Position numbers and translations under genes: made by a program. From Sulfurospirillum sp. UBA1314 (GTDB taxonomy: Bacteria > Campylobacterota > Campylobacteria > Campylobacterales > Sulfurospirillaceae), in contig DBTO01000276.1 of assembly GCA_002307095.1 (NCBI GenBank), forward strand, positions 2,737 through 11,916: a stretch of DNA of 9,180 bases. The letters run 5' to 3'. The notes beneath the pieces were generated by a model. The model saw only the letters and a list, made by a program, of their open reading frames with translations, was not told where the DNA came from and searched no databases. This document shows positions 1 through 6,978 of the stretch, piece by piece; the stretch's first letter is position 1; every line of letters starts with the position of its first letter.

Positions 1-134
1 GGAATACCCACTTCAAGCTCATCCGCACCTGCTAGATAAAGTGCAGACGCAATGGCGATCTTCTCTTCAGTATTAAACGCGACATACGGCGCTTGTTCAC
101 CATCTCTCAGTGTGGTATCGTTGATAATCATCAT
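1..134 (-). CDS. nifV: Homocitrate synthase, N-terminal fragment (runs off the left edge)
   Basis: The visible 44 codons encode the start of an alpha-isopropylmalate/homocitrate synthase family enzyme. The signature NDTTLRDGEQAP lies at residues 5-16, with the metal- and substrate-binding Arg-Asp of the TIM barrel, followed by a typical first helix ending in ADELEVGIP. NifV condenses acetyl-CoA with 2-oxoglutarate to give homocitrate, the organic ligand of FeMo-cofactor. The family signature alone does not separate homocitrate from isopropylmalate or citramalate synthase. The nifV call rests on the directly upstream nifB, only 7 bases away. Two ATG codons stand in tandem (134 and 131). The Shine-Dalgarno AAGGAG is 3 bases from the first and 6 from the second, so 131 may be the real start. 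The rest of the gene lies outside the window. Confidence 0.88.
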   Translation of the reverse strand, partial: MMIINDTTLRDGEQAPYVAFNTEEKIAIASALYLAGADELEVGI

Positions 135-137
135 GTG

Positions 138-144
138 CTCCTTA
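138..144 (-). promoter_or_regulatory. Ribosome binding site of nifV fused to the nifB stop codon
   Basis: On the minus strand the string TAAGGAG holds both the TAA stop of nifB and the Shine-Dalgarno AAGGAG of nifV. Termination on nifB therefore leaves the ribosome on the next initiation site. This supports one nifB-nifV message with coupled translation. Confidence 0.75.
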
Positions 145-1575
145 TGAAGCGGCTGTGAAGAAGTGCTTACGCACACCTTTTAGAACAGAAATCTCAATAG
201 GCTCATCCGCAAAACTTTCATCACATGTGAGGTGAATGCTTGTCAACTCTTTTTGTGGGCATTCGCCAATTTTTTGGGTCAATAATAGATGACAATCGGA
301 GAGGGCATTTTTGATCTCTTCGATAGGGTACGTTCCATTGCAGTTCTCTTTGCCCATGCAGTACGAGTTTTCGACTTTACGGTGCATGATAAATTTGATC
401 GCCTTATCGCCTGCTTCGTAGATCAGAAACTCTTTGGCACTGCCGAAGTGGTCGTTAATGAGCCCATTTCCACGTGTGGTAACCGCTACAAGCATTGTAT
501 CGCCTGTGGAGCTAAGCTCATTTTTGTTTGTCGCTTCTTCTTGGTTGATTTTACCATTGGCTGCTCGAAGCGCTCTTCGCCATGTTTCGATGTTTTCATG
601 CGTTTTCATACGTTGATTGAGGTCGTAGTGATGAGCAAGTTCTTCAAAGCTTTTGTCGGCAAAACTCTCTTTGAAAAATTCATCACTTCGATCTTCGCCC
701 AAAAGCCCAACTGCGTCCGCTCGACATTGACGGCAGTGGCGCATTAACTTAACATTGACATCGCATGCCTCTTGCGCTTTCATGAGTTGTTTATGCGTGG
801 CACTTGGAACGCCGTCCAGTCCAAATTTGGTACCGTATTCGGGTTTTGAGATGATAGGCATCACGTTTTGAATGAAAACACCCAACTCTTTGACTTTTCG
901 TGCGACAAAAGGAAGATGTTCGTCATTAATCCCTGGAATTAAGACCGAGTTGACTTTCACTAAAATGCCTCGCTCAACCAGCATTTGAATACCAAGCAGT
1001 TGTTTCTCAAGCAGAAGTTTAGCGCCCTCAACACCGCGGTGTTTTTTGTGTTCGTAAAAAACCCACGGGTAGATTTTAGCGCCGATTTCGCCTGTCTCAT
1101 CCACGGAGTTCAGTGTCACCGTCACGTGCTCGATGTTGTATTTTGCAATCTCATCAATATGCTTGTGAATCATCAAGCCGTTCGTGGAAAGACAGAGTTT
1201 GATGTCAGGCGCATACTTTTTAAGCAGCGAAAAGGTCTCAAAGGTTTGCTTAGGATTGGCAAGTCCATCGCCTGGTCCTGCGATGCCTACGACGCTGAGT
1301 TGTTGGATGAGACCGCCTACATGTAAGACTTTTTTCACCGCCTCTTCGGGGCTTAGTTTATAGCTCGTAACACCAGGGCGACTCTCGTTAGAACAGTCGT
1401 ACTTGCGGTTGCAGTAGTTGCATTGGATGTTACATGCAGGGGCAACTGCCACATGGATACGCGCATAATGTTGGTGGGCATCTTGAGAATAACAAGGATG
1501 GTTGTTAATCTTCTGCATGATGCTGGCATGAAGTTCATTTTGGGTGTTGGTGGATGATGTACAAGAACAACTCAT
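142..1575 (-). CDS. nifB: Nitrogenase FeMo-cofactor precursor synthase NifB (radical SAM + NifX-like domain)
   Basis: NifB is the radical SAM enzyme that joins two [4Fe-4S] clusters, inserts the central carbide and makes NifB-co, the precursor of FeMo-co. The 477-residue protein begins with a Cys-rich N-terminus (C3, C5) and the NifB block around HPCYSQDAHQHYARIHVAVAP. The radical SAM CxxxCxxC motif follows at C48, C52 and C55 (CNIQCNYC). The barrel runs to about residue 340, with a late Cys-rich HCRQCRAD segment expected to bind a cluster. After a Gln/Asn/Glu-rich linker, a NifX/NafY-type domain starts near M361 with the motif NDHFGSAKEF. This two-domain form is common in NifB. The start is chosen for AAAGGA 6 bases upstream of ATG and for matching the family N-terminus. 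nifV follows directly, and a sigma-54-like promoter lies upstream. Confidence 0.97.
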   Translation of the reverse strand: MSCSCTSSTNTQNELHASIMQKINNHPCYSQDAHQHYARIHVAVAPACNIQCNYCNRKYDCSNESRPGVTSYKLSPEEAVKKVLHVGGLIQQLSVVGIAGPGDGLANPKQTFETFSLLKKYAPDIKLCLSTNGLMIHKHIDEIAKYNIEHVTVTLNSVDETGEIGAKIYPWVFYEHKKHRGVEGAKLLLEKQLLGIQMLVERGILVKVNSVLIPGINDEHLPFVARKVKELGVFIQNVMPIISKPEYGTKFGLDGVPSATHKQLMKAQEACDVNVKLMRHCRQCRADAVGLLGEDRSDEFFKESFADKSFEELAHHYDLNQRMKTHENIETWRRALRAANGKINQEEATNKNELSSTGDTMLVAVTTRGNGLINDHFGSAKEFLIYEAGDKAIKFIMHRKVENSYCMGKENCNGTYPIEEIKNALSDCHLLLTQKIGECPQKELTSIHLTCDESFADEPIEISVLKGVRKHFFTAAS

Positions 1576-1609
1576 GTGCGATCCTTTAGAATTTCTTTAC
1601 CCTAAAGTT

Positions 1610-1625
1610 TGCACAAAGTGTTCCT
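1610..1625 (-). promoter_or_regulatory. Candidate sigma-54 (-24/-12) promoter for nifB
   Basis: The minus strand reads A-GG-AACACTTTGT-GC-A: the invariant GG and GC are exactly 10 bases apart. The GGAAC core resembles Campylobacterota sigma-54 sites and nearly repeats the site upstream of the ferredoxin gene at the other end of the window. Position -12 at 1611 predicts a start near 1599 and a 24-base leader with the AAAGGA ribosome site. It lies in the 64-base gap after the HD-GYP gene. The -12 half (TGTGCA) is less perfect than TTGCA, so this is a good candidate, not proof. Confidence 0.6.
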
Positions 1626-1639
1626 TGGAAAATACGAGA

Positions 1640-2734
1640 CTAGTCTTTAAGTTCTTGATAAATCGTATGAATTTTCTTGATATTTTTGTTAAAGATATCG
1701 ATAAGAGCAGGATCAAAATGCGTTCCTTGGCATTGTTGTAGCAGTTCATGTGCTTTTTCAAAACTCCACGCAGCTTTGTAGGGGCGAATGGAGATGAGTG
1801 CGTCAAAAACATCGGCAATGGCAACGATGCGTCCAAAGATAGAGATATTTTCACCTTTCTTACCATAAGGATAGCCTGTACCATCCCACTTTTCATGATG
1901 TTCTAGCGCAATAAGTGCTGCAGCTTTGAGGTACTCGTTCTCCTCATCAAAGAGAAGATCGTGACCAAGTTTAGCATGTGTTTTCATGATTTCAAACTCT
2001 TCATCAGTGAGTTTATCTTGCTTTAGTAAAATTTTATCGGGAATACCAATTTTTCCCGCATCGTGCATGGGTGCGGCGATCTCAATTTTAAAAATATCTT
2101 CTTTGCTTAACCCATAGTGTTCGGCTAAAAGTCCACTGTAAAGCCCAACCCGTTTAGTGTGTTTTGATGTTTCTTGGTCTTTAAATTCCGCAGCAGAAGC
2201 GAGTTTATTGATGATTTTGGTTTGAGTATCCCGTAATCTGTCGTACAAAATAGCATTTTCAATCGCAGAAGCCGCATAATTGGAGATCAGCAGCAAAAGC
2301 TCCGCATCCACATTGGTGAAGATCGTCTTATTTTTATTGAGTGCCTGAAACACACCGATCGTATTCTCTTGATTGTCGAGTAAGGGGACCGCTAGAATCG
2401 TTTGAGTAAGGTAGCCTGTTGTTTTATCGATGTCGGGATTAAAGCGGTAGTCATTGTACGCATCCACAACGATTTGTGTCTCTTTTGAAAGCGCCGCATA
2501 GCCAGCAACGCCTTTGTTCGCGCTAATGCGAATAGGTACACAGCCTTGTGCCACTTTAGACCAAAGTTCATCTCTGTTTTTGTCGTATACAAAAATAGAA
2601 CAGCGATCAGCGTGTAAAATTTCTCTAGCAAAGCTTGCCATAGACTCCAATACTTCGTTAAGGCTTTTGGTTCTATTGATAACTTTGCCAAATTCTAATA
2701 AAATAGCAAGTTGTTTTTCCGCGGAGTCCATCAT
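1640..2734 (-). CDS. GAF domain HD-GYP cyclic-di-GMP phosphodiesterase
   Basis: A 364-residue soluble protein with an N-terminal GAF domain (about residues 17-167) and a C-terminal HD-GYP domain (about 175-350). HD-GYP enzymes hydrolyse cyclic di-GMP to pGpG or GMP with a di- or tri-iron centre. Expected ligands are visible: H192 in the ETSKHTKRV segment, H224-D225 in MHDAGKIG, H253, H279-H280 and D308 in AIADVFDAL. The GYP motif is complete in HHEKWDGTGYP at 279-289, so it should be active. The GAF domain resembles the cyclic-nucleotide type (DAYNDYRFNPDIDKTTGY) and has a near-NKFDE motif (N133, K134, F139, D143, E145); its ligand is unknown. Tandem ATGs at 2734 and 2731 follow AAAGAG; the second has the better 7-base spacing. 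The gene lies upstream of nifB on the same strand and could be partly co-transcribed with it. Confidence 0.93.
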   Translation of the reverse strand: MMDSAEKQLAILLEFGKVINRTKSLNEVLESMASFAREILHADRCSIFVYDKNRDELWSKVAQGCVPIRISANKGVAGYAALSKETQIVVDAYNDYRFNPDIDKTTGYLTQTILAVPLLDNQENTIGVFQALNKNKTIFTNVDAELLLLISNYAASAIENAILYDRLRDTQTKIINKLASAAEFKDQETSKHTKRVGLYSGLLAEHYGLSKEDIFKIEIAAPMHDAGKIGIPDKILLKQDKLTDEEFEIMKTHAKLGHDLLFDEENEYLKAAALIALEHHEKWDGTGYPYGKKGENISIFGRIVAIADVFDALISIRPYKAAWSFEKAHELLQQCQGTHFDPALIDIFNKNIKKIHTIYQELKD

Positions 2735-2763
2735 TCATCTCTTTAGTGGAAGATTGTATGTGC

Positions 2764-2794
2764 ATTATAACAAGTTTTAAAATGTTATTTGCAA
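2764..2794 (-). promoter_or_regulatory. Probable sigma-70 promoter of the HD-GYP gene
   Basis: On the minus strand a perfect TATAAT (2769-2764) lies about 30 bases before the HD-GYP start, predicting transcription from around 2757 and a leader of some 22 bases. A TTGCAA at 2794-2789 stands upstream at a long 19-base spacing, so the -35 is weak. In this phylum the -35 is poorly conserved, and the -10 carries most of the evidence. Confidence 0.5.
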
Positions 2795-2816
2795 TATCAC
2801 TGGCTTTATGTATAAT
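2789..2816 (+). promoter_or_regulatory. Probable sigma-70 promoter of the OmpR-type regulator
   Basis: TTGCAA at 2789-2794 and TATAAT at 2811-2816 are 16 bases apart, a good vegetative promoter. The predicted start near 2823 leaves almost no leader before ATG 2829 but a normal 27-base leader before ATG 2850, which helps fix the start of the regulator. TTGCAA is its own reverse complement, so it also faces the divergent HD-GYP gene. Confidence 0.55.
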
Positions 2817-2849
2817 ACAAAATAATAAATGTTTGGAGTGGTTATCAAA

Positions 2850-3518
2850 ATGCAAAAGAAAATTAAAGTCCTCTTAATAGAAGATGACTACGATGCGGCA
2901 GGTCAAGTCGCCCAGTATTTAGAGAGTGTAGGTTTTGAACTTGATATTTCTGAAACAGCAATGGACGGTCTTGTAAAGATTGCTGCCCAACATTATGATA
3001 TTTTGCTTTTAGATCTTAGCCTGCCTGATTACAGCGGTTTTGAAGTCATTAAGCAGATCAATAACCAAAGTAACATTCCTATCATTGTTTTAAGTTCTCA
3101 TTCCAATATAGAAGCCAAAGTCAAAGCTTTTCGCTTTGGTGTGGACGATTATGTCTGTAAACCTTTTATGCTTGAAGAACTTGAAGTTCGTATGTGGGCC
3201 ATCTTAAAACGCTGTTCGATGATAAAATTAGAGTTCAATAAAAATAATCTTGCCGTTGATTATAACAACCAAACGATTTTACTCAACCAAAAACCAGTCT
3301 CACTAACAGCGATTGAGTATAAAATCCTTTCTTTCCTCATAGAAAACAAAAATAGAGTCGTTTATCGCAATGTTTTGGCGATACACCTCTCTTCATTGAG
3401 CTCTCCACAATCTTTGAATTACCATATTCAAAATATTCGTAAAAAGCTCGGTGATGACCCAAAAAAGCCACGTTATATTGTAACAGAGTATGGAACAGGG
3501 TATCGTTTAGTGTTATAA
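2850..3518 (+). CDS. OmpR/PhoB-family two-component response regulator
   Basis: A 222-residue DNA-binding response regulator. The receiver domain (1-118) has the acidic pair D12-D13 after the first strand (KVLLIEDD), phospho-acceptor D55 in LLLDLSLP, a Ser at 82-83 in the Thr/Ser position and K104 in VCKPF. The C-terminal winged helix (about 127-222) has the typical SLTAIEYKILSFL start, a recognition helix near SLNYHIQNIRKKL and the hairpin YGTGYRLVL. Its targets are unknown; the divergent HD-GYP gene and its own promoter are reasonable guesses. The chosen ATG gives the standard family N-terminus and has GGAG 11 bases upstream, a rather long spacing. An in-frame ATG at 2829 is possible but would be almost leaderless. 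The histidine kinase at 5384 is the nearest possible partner. Confidence 0.92.
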   Translation: MQKKIKVLLIEDDYDAAGQVAQYLESVGFELDISETAMDGLVKIAAQHYDILLLDLSLPDYSGFEVIKQINNQSNIPIIVLSSHSNIEAKVKAFRFGVDDYVCKPFMLEELEVRMWAILKRCSMIKLEFNKNNLAVDYNNQTILLNQKPVSLTAIEYKILSFLIENKNRVVYRNVLAIHLSSLSSPQSLNYHIQNIRKKLGDDPKKPRYIVTEYGTGYRLVL

Positions 3519-3576
3519 AAGTGTTACATTTCTTACAATCCTCATAAAAAATTTATAATGCGCCATATTTTTGAGA

Positions 3577-3582
3577 TATAAT
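3577..3582 (+). promoter_or_regulatory. Candidate -10 box ahead of the REC-GGDEF-EAL operon
   Basis: TATAAT sits 38 bases before the chosen start, in an AT-rich 96-base gap with no visible terminator after the OmpR-type gene. A second TATAAT occurs at 3554-3559. No convincing -35 is seen. The three downstream genes may be transcribed from here, from read-through, or both. Confidence 0.35.
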
Positions 3583-3614
3583 CAATAAATTGATCCAAAA
3601 CTATGAGGGAAATG

Positions 3615-5396
3615 ATGGATACATCCGCCATGGAGCGCTTAAAAGCGCGTTGCAAGAATATACGTATTTTATACATTGAAGACGATGATGTTACCAGAAA
3701 GTATACCCATTCGATTTTAAGTGAATTTTTTGAGAATGTTGATGTTGCCAGTAATGGGCAAAGTGCTTTTGATATGTTTGTCGATGCTGAAATTGCGCTT
3801 CCTCCTATGGGATCTCCTTGCGAAATGCGGGAACAACGTTACAATTTGGTGATTACAGATATTAAAATGCCTAAGTTTGATGGCATCACGTTAATTGCTA
3901 AAATTCGTAAAATTTGTAAAGAGACCGCTATTATTGTCACCTCGGCACACAACGACGTAGAATATTTAATTGAGACGATTCGTCTAGGCGTTGATGGTTA
4001 TATTTTAAAACCGATTGAGTTTGAGCAGCTTTTTGATTCACTCTCCTCAACGGTGGAAACCATTTTGCTCAAAGAAGAGAGTCGTGCCTATACCAACTCT
4101 CTTAAACAGACGATTGCGTTGCAACAATCTGCACTTGAAGAGCAACTTCATACCGATGCGTTGACCAAACTTGCCAATAAAAACACCTTAGATAGTATTT
4201 TAAATCAAATTCAACCCATTGAAGTGCCTTCACTTTTTCTCATTAATATCGATAATTTTAAAAACTACAATAAACTGTATGGCATCGAAGCAGGAAATCA
4301 AATTTTAAAAGAGTTTGCTCATCATCTTAAAGAGGTCGCGACCTCGCTGTGTTACGATGCTTTTCGTATCTCTTCCAATGAATTTGTCATGCTACGCCTC
4401 GATACAGAGCTCAATCCCGAAAAAATCTATGAAGATATCAATCAAACCCTTGCAACGCTTCATGGCATTGAGATCAAGATAGAAGGATTGAACGAAAAAA
4501 TCTTGGTCAATATCTCCATGGGTGTAACATTTGATCAAGAAAATCTTTTTAACAAAGCGTTTACGGCACTTGATTTTGCCAAACAAACGGGTAAAACGTT
4601 TGTCGTGTATACGAGTAATTTAGATGAAACCGAATCGCTAGCAAACGATTTTTATTGGCAAGATGTGATCGCAGATACTCTGGATCAAGACAATGTGGTT
4701 CCCTTTTTTCAGCCCATCTGTAACAAAGAAGGCGAAATTATCAAGTATGAAGCGCTGATTCGCATCAAGACAAAAGATAAGTTGGAGCAAGAGCAGTACG
4801 TTTCACCGTATTATTTTTTAGATATTGCGCGTCGGACAAAACAGTACGATAGTCTGAGTCAAAAAATGATCGAAAAAGTGTTAGAGCTTATGGATACCCA
4901 TCCTACTATTGTTTTTTCCATCAATTTTAGTTTTCGTGATATGCTCAATAAAGAGATTCGCGATCTTTTACGCTCTAAAATTGATGCGTTATACGAAAAA
5001 AAGAGGTCGATTAATCTTGTTTTTGAAGTGGTCGAAAATGAAAAAATGACCGATACCAATACGATTAAAAACTTTTTAAAATACATCAAATACGAAGATG
5101 CTCCCATCGCAATTGATGACTTTGGCACGGGTTATTCTAATTTTTCACACATCATGCAGCTTGATCCTGCGTATATAAAAATTGATGGAAGTCTCATTAA
5201 AGAAGTAGATACCGACGAAAAGTCACGCAAGCTGGTGAAAGGTATTGTCTCTTTTGCCAAAGCCTTACATGTAAAGACCATTGCAGAGTATGTCCACAAT
5301 CAAACAATTTTCGAACACCTCGTAGAAATGGGTGTTGATGAGTTTCAAGGTTATCACATTGGCGAACCTTGGTTAGAGTTAACATGCCGTCACTAG
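3615..5396 (+). CDS. REC-GGDEF-EAL response regulator, likely c-di-GMP phosphodiesterase
   Basis: A 593-residue cytoplasmic protein. The receiver domain (16-150) has E22/D23/D24, phospho-acceptor D82 in ITDIKMP, T109-S110 and K132 in ILKPIE. A longer than usual stretch (about 57-75, with PPMGSP) separates the second helix from the D82 strand. A coiled-coil-like segment (about 150-178) leads to a GGDEF fold starting at D181 (DALTKLANK). Its signature is SSNEF at 253-257, so cyclase activity is unlikely. The EAL domain (about 355-593) keeps E379-A380-L381, N437, E474, D501-D502 (DDFGTGY), K522, E558 and Q578, which points to active c-di-GMP hydrolysis, though the usual EGVE is EYVH (H561). ATG 3615 is chosen for AGGGA 4 bases upstream; ATGs at 3603 and 3612 are in frame. 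The end overlaps the histidine kinase gene by 13 bases. Confidence 0.92.
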   Translation: MDTSAMERLKARCKNIRILYIEDDDVTRKYTHSILSEFFENVDVASNGQSAFDMFVDAEIALPPMGSPCEMREQRYNLVITDIKMPKFDGITLIAKIRKICKETAIIVTSAHNDVEYLIETIRLGVDGYILKPIEFEQLFDSLSSTVETILLKEESRAYTNSLKQTIALQQSALEEQLHTDALTKLANKNTLDSILNQIQPIEVPSLFLINIDNFKNYNKLYGIEAGNQILKEFAHHLKEVATSLCYDAFRISSNEFVMLRLDTELNPEKIYEDINQTLATLHGIEIKIEGLNEKILVNISMGVTFDQENLFNKAFTALDFAKQTGKTFVVYTSNLDETESLANDFYWQDVIADTLDQDNVVPFFQPICNKEGEIIKYEALIRIKTKDKLEQEQYVSPYYFLDIARRTKQYDSLSQKMIEKVLELMDTHPTIVFSINFSFRDMLNKEIRDLLRSKIDALYEKKRSINLVFEVVENEKMTDTNTIKNFLKYIKYEDAPIAIDDFGTGYSNFSHIMQLDPAYIKIDGSLIKEVDTDEKSRKLVKGIVSFAKALHVKTIAEYVHNQTIFEHLVEMGVDEFQGYHIGEPWLELTCRH

Positions 5397-6595
5397 ATCA
5401 TTTAGTCATCTTCTTTTCGATAGGATTCATTCTTGTTTTTGGCATAATGTGGATTTATCTGCTTTTAAAACAACGCCAAAAATTTAAGCGACTGATTGAT
5501 TTTGCCATCGAAGGATTGGTCATATCGCACAAGGGGCGAGTGGTTGATATCAATGAGCAAGCACTCAAAATCTTTGGAGGCGAATATAAAGAAGAGATAT
5601 TGGGTAAAGTGATGCTGGATTTTGTCTCCCCTGAGTCTAGAGAGCTTGTAAAGTCGCATACATACCATGATACCGATACTTACGAGTGTCAACTTGTACG
5701 TAAAGACGGTAGCTATTTACCCGTACTTGTCAAAGGCTCCATCGTCAAAGGATTTGGTAAGACGATGCGTATTTCAGCTATCGTTGATTTAAGTGAGCTC
5801 AAAGAAGCCCAATACGCCCTTCAAGCACTCAACGAAAACTTAGAGATACAAGTCAAAGCTCAAATCGAAAAAAACCGCCAACAAGAGATGATCCTTTTCC
5901 AACAATCCCGTCATGCCCAAATGGGTGAGATGATCAGTATGATTGCTCATCAATGGCGCCAACCTCTCAATGTGCTCTCTTTGTTAGCCCAAAATATTGT
6001 CTTCAAATACAAACTTCACAAACTCGATGATACCGTGATGGATGAGTTTAAAAGTGATTCTATGCGTCAGATATTGCAGATGTCTAAAACGATTGATGAT
6101 TTTAGAGACTTTTTTAAACCCGATAAATCGATCAAGGTGTTTGATATCAAGCAACAGCTTTCCAATGCTGTGGAGATGCTCAAGCCTATTGTTGCGGGGC
6201 ATGGCATTGAGATTAGCTTTCACAGCGAAGATAATCTCAACGTTGAGAGTTTTCCCAATGAGTTTGGGCAGTCAATTATCAATATTCTTAATAACGCCAA
6301 AGATGTCCTTTTGGAGAGTTGTGGGGAGTACACCAAATGGATTAGGGTTGAAGCCAAGCGGGACGAGCGTGGGAAAATTAGGGTTAGTATTGAGGACAAT
6401 GGTGGCGGTATTGATGCACTTGTGTTGCCGTATATTTTTGAGCCGTATTTTTCAACCAAGGGTGTCAAAAATGGTACGGGACTGGGACTTTATATGACTA
6501 AAATTATTGTAGAAGAACATATGCAAGGGCAGATCCATGTACACAATACCGCGGAAGGTGTGCGGTTTGAAATTGTATTGCAAGGCATAGAGTAA
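5384..6595 (+). CDS. Membrane-anchored PAS sensor histidine kinase
   Basis: A 403-residue kinase. One hydrophobic segment (about 7-28) anchors it with almost no periplasmic part, so sensing is likely cytoplasmic. A PAS domain (about 37-145) ends in RISAIVDLSELKEAQ. A Gln-rich coiled coil follows, then the H-box around H189 in MIAHQWRQPLN, the form typical of Campylobacterota kinases. The ATP-binding domain has the N-box N300-K306 (NILNNAK), the G1 box D338-G342 (DNGGG) and the G2 box G364-L369 (GTGLGL). All catalytic boxes are intact. The PAS lacks an obvious cofactor-binding residue I can name, so the signal is unknown. ATG 5384 is chosen over a TTG at 5369 because AGAG precedes it at normal spacing. 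It overlaps the EAL gene by 13 bases and the next REC gene by one base. Likely partners are the adjacent REC proteins. Confidence 0.93.
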   Translation: MPSLDHLVIFFSIGFILVFGIMWIYLLLKQRQKFKRLIDFAIEGLVISHKGRVVDINEQALKIFGGEYKEEILGKVMLDFVSPESRELVKSHTYHDTDTYECQLVRKDGSYLPVLVKGSIVKGFGKTMRISAIVDLSELKEAQYALQALNENLEIQVKAQIEKNRQQEMILFQQSRHAQMGEMISMIAHQWRQPLNVLSLLAQNIVFKYKLHKLDDTVMDEFKSDSMRQILQMSKTIDDFRDFFKPDKSIKVFDIKQQLSNAVEMLKPIVAGHGIEISFHSEDNLNVESFPNEFGQSIINILNNAKDVLLESCGEYTKWIRVEAKRDERGKIRVSIEDNGGGIDALVLPYIFEPYFSTKGVKNGTGLGLYMTKIIVEEHMQGQIHVHNTAEGVRFEIVLQGIE

Positions 6596-6978
6596 TGGAA
6601 TGGGCGCATCTTAAACCTATTCGTCCGTTGATTATTGAAGATGAAAAAAATGCTTTAGAGGCAATGTTGCGTGTTTTTGATACGATTTTTGATGAGTTTT
6701 ACACAGCACACAATGGTGAAGAAGGGTTGTACCGCTTTTACAAAGATGCGCCAGATATTATCATCACCGATCTTCAAATGCCTTTTATGGGAGGCTTTCG
6801 TATGTTGGAGCGCATTCGCATGGAAAACGCTACCATCCCCATTATCATTGCCTCAGCACACAGTACTGAAGCGTATTTGGAACATGCAAAAGAGTTAAAA
6901 ATCAATGAATATTTGACAAAACCCTATTCGATAGATCTTTTATTTAAAAAAATTCACCAGTGTTGTCATCAGGGTTAA
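6595..6978 (+). CDS. Single-domain response regulator (REC only)
   Basis: A 127-residue receiver domain with no output domain. Key residues are E15/D16 after the first strand, phospho-acceptor D59 in IITDLQMP, S87 in IASAHS and K109 in LTKPYS. Proteins of this kind act by binding a partner or pass phosphate in a relay. Its ATG shares the final A of the kinase stop (TAATG), so translation is coupled and kinase H189 is the expected phosphodonor. The receiver resembles that of the REC-GGDEF-EAL protein (ITD-x-x-MP, ASAH/TSAH, KP), suggesting both could be served by the same kinase. The 3' end overlaps the convergent flavodiiron gene by four bases. Confidence 0.9.
   Translation: MEWAHLKPIRPLIIEDEKNALEAMLRVFDTIFDEFYTAHNGEEGLYRFYKDAPDIIITDLQMPFMGGFRMLERIRMENATIPIIIASAHSTEAYLEHAKELKINEYLTKPYSIDLLFKKIHQCCHQG

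Noticed and set aside
289..747. Plus-strand open frame of about 150 codons
   Set aside because: It lies wholly antisense to nifB, has no family motif, and mirrors the codon pattern of the real gene.
985..1326. Plus-strand open frame of 113 codons
   Set aside because: It is antisense to the radical SAM part of nifB, with no recognisable domain or ribosome site.
2829..2849. Upstream ATG for the OmpR-type regulator
   Set aside because: The predicted transcript would start only about 6 bases before it, and the sequence GGAG falls inside this stretch as a ribosome site for ATG 2850.
5369..5383. TTG start for the histidine kinase
   Set aside because: No ribosome site precedes it; ATG 5384 has AGAG at normal spacing and gives a clean membrane segment at the N-terminus.
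6042..6497. Plus-strand open frame of about 150 codons in another frame of the histidine kinase
   Set aside because: It overlaps the intact kinase catalytic boxes and shows no domain of its own.
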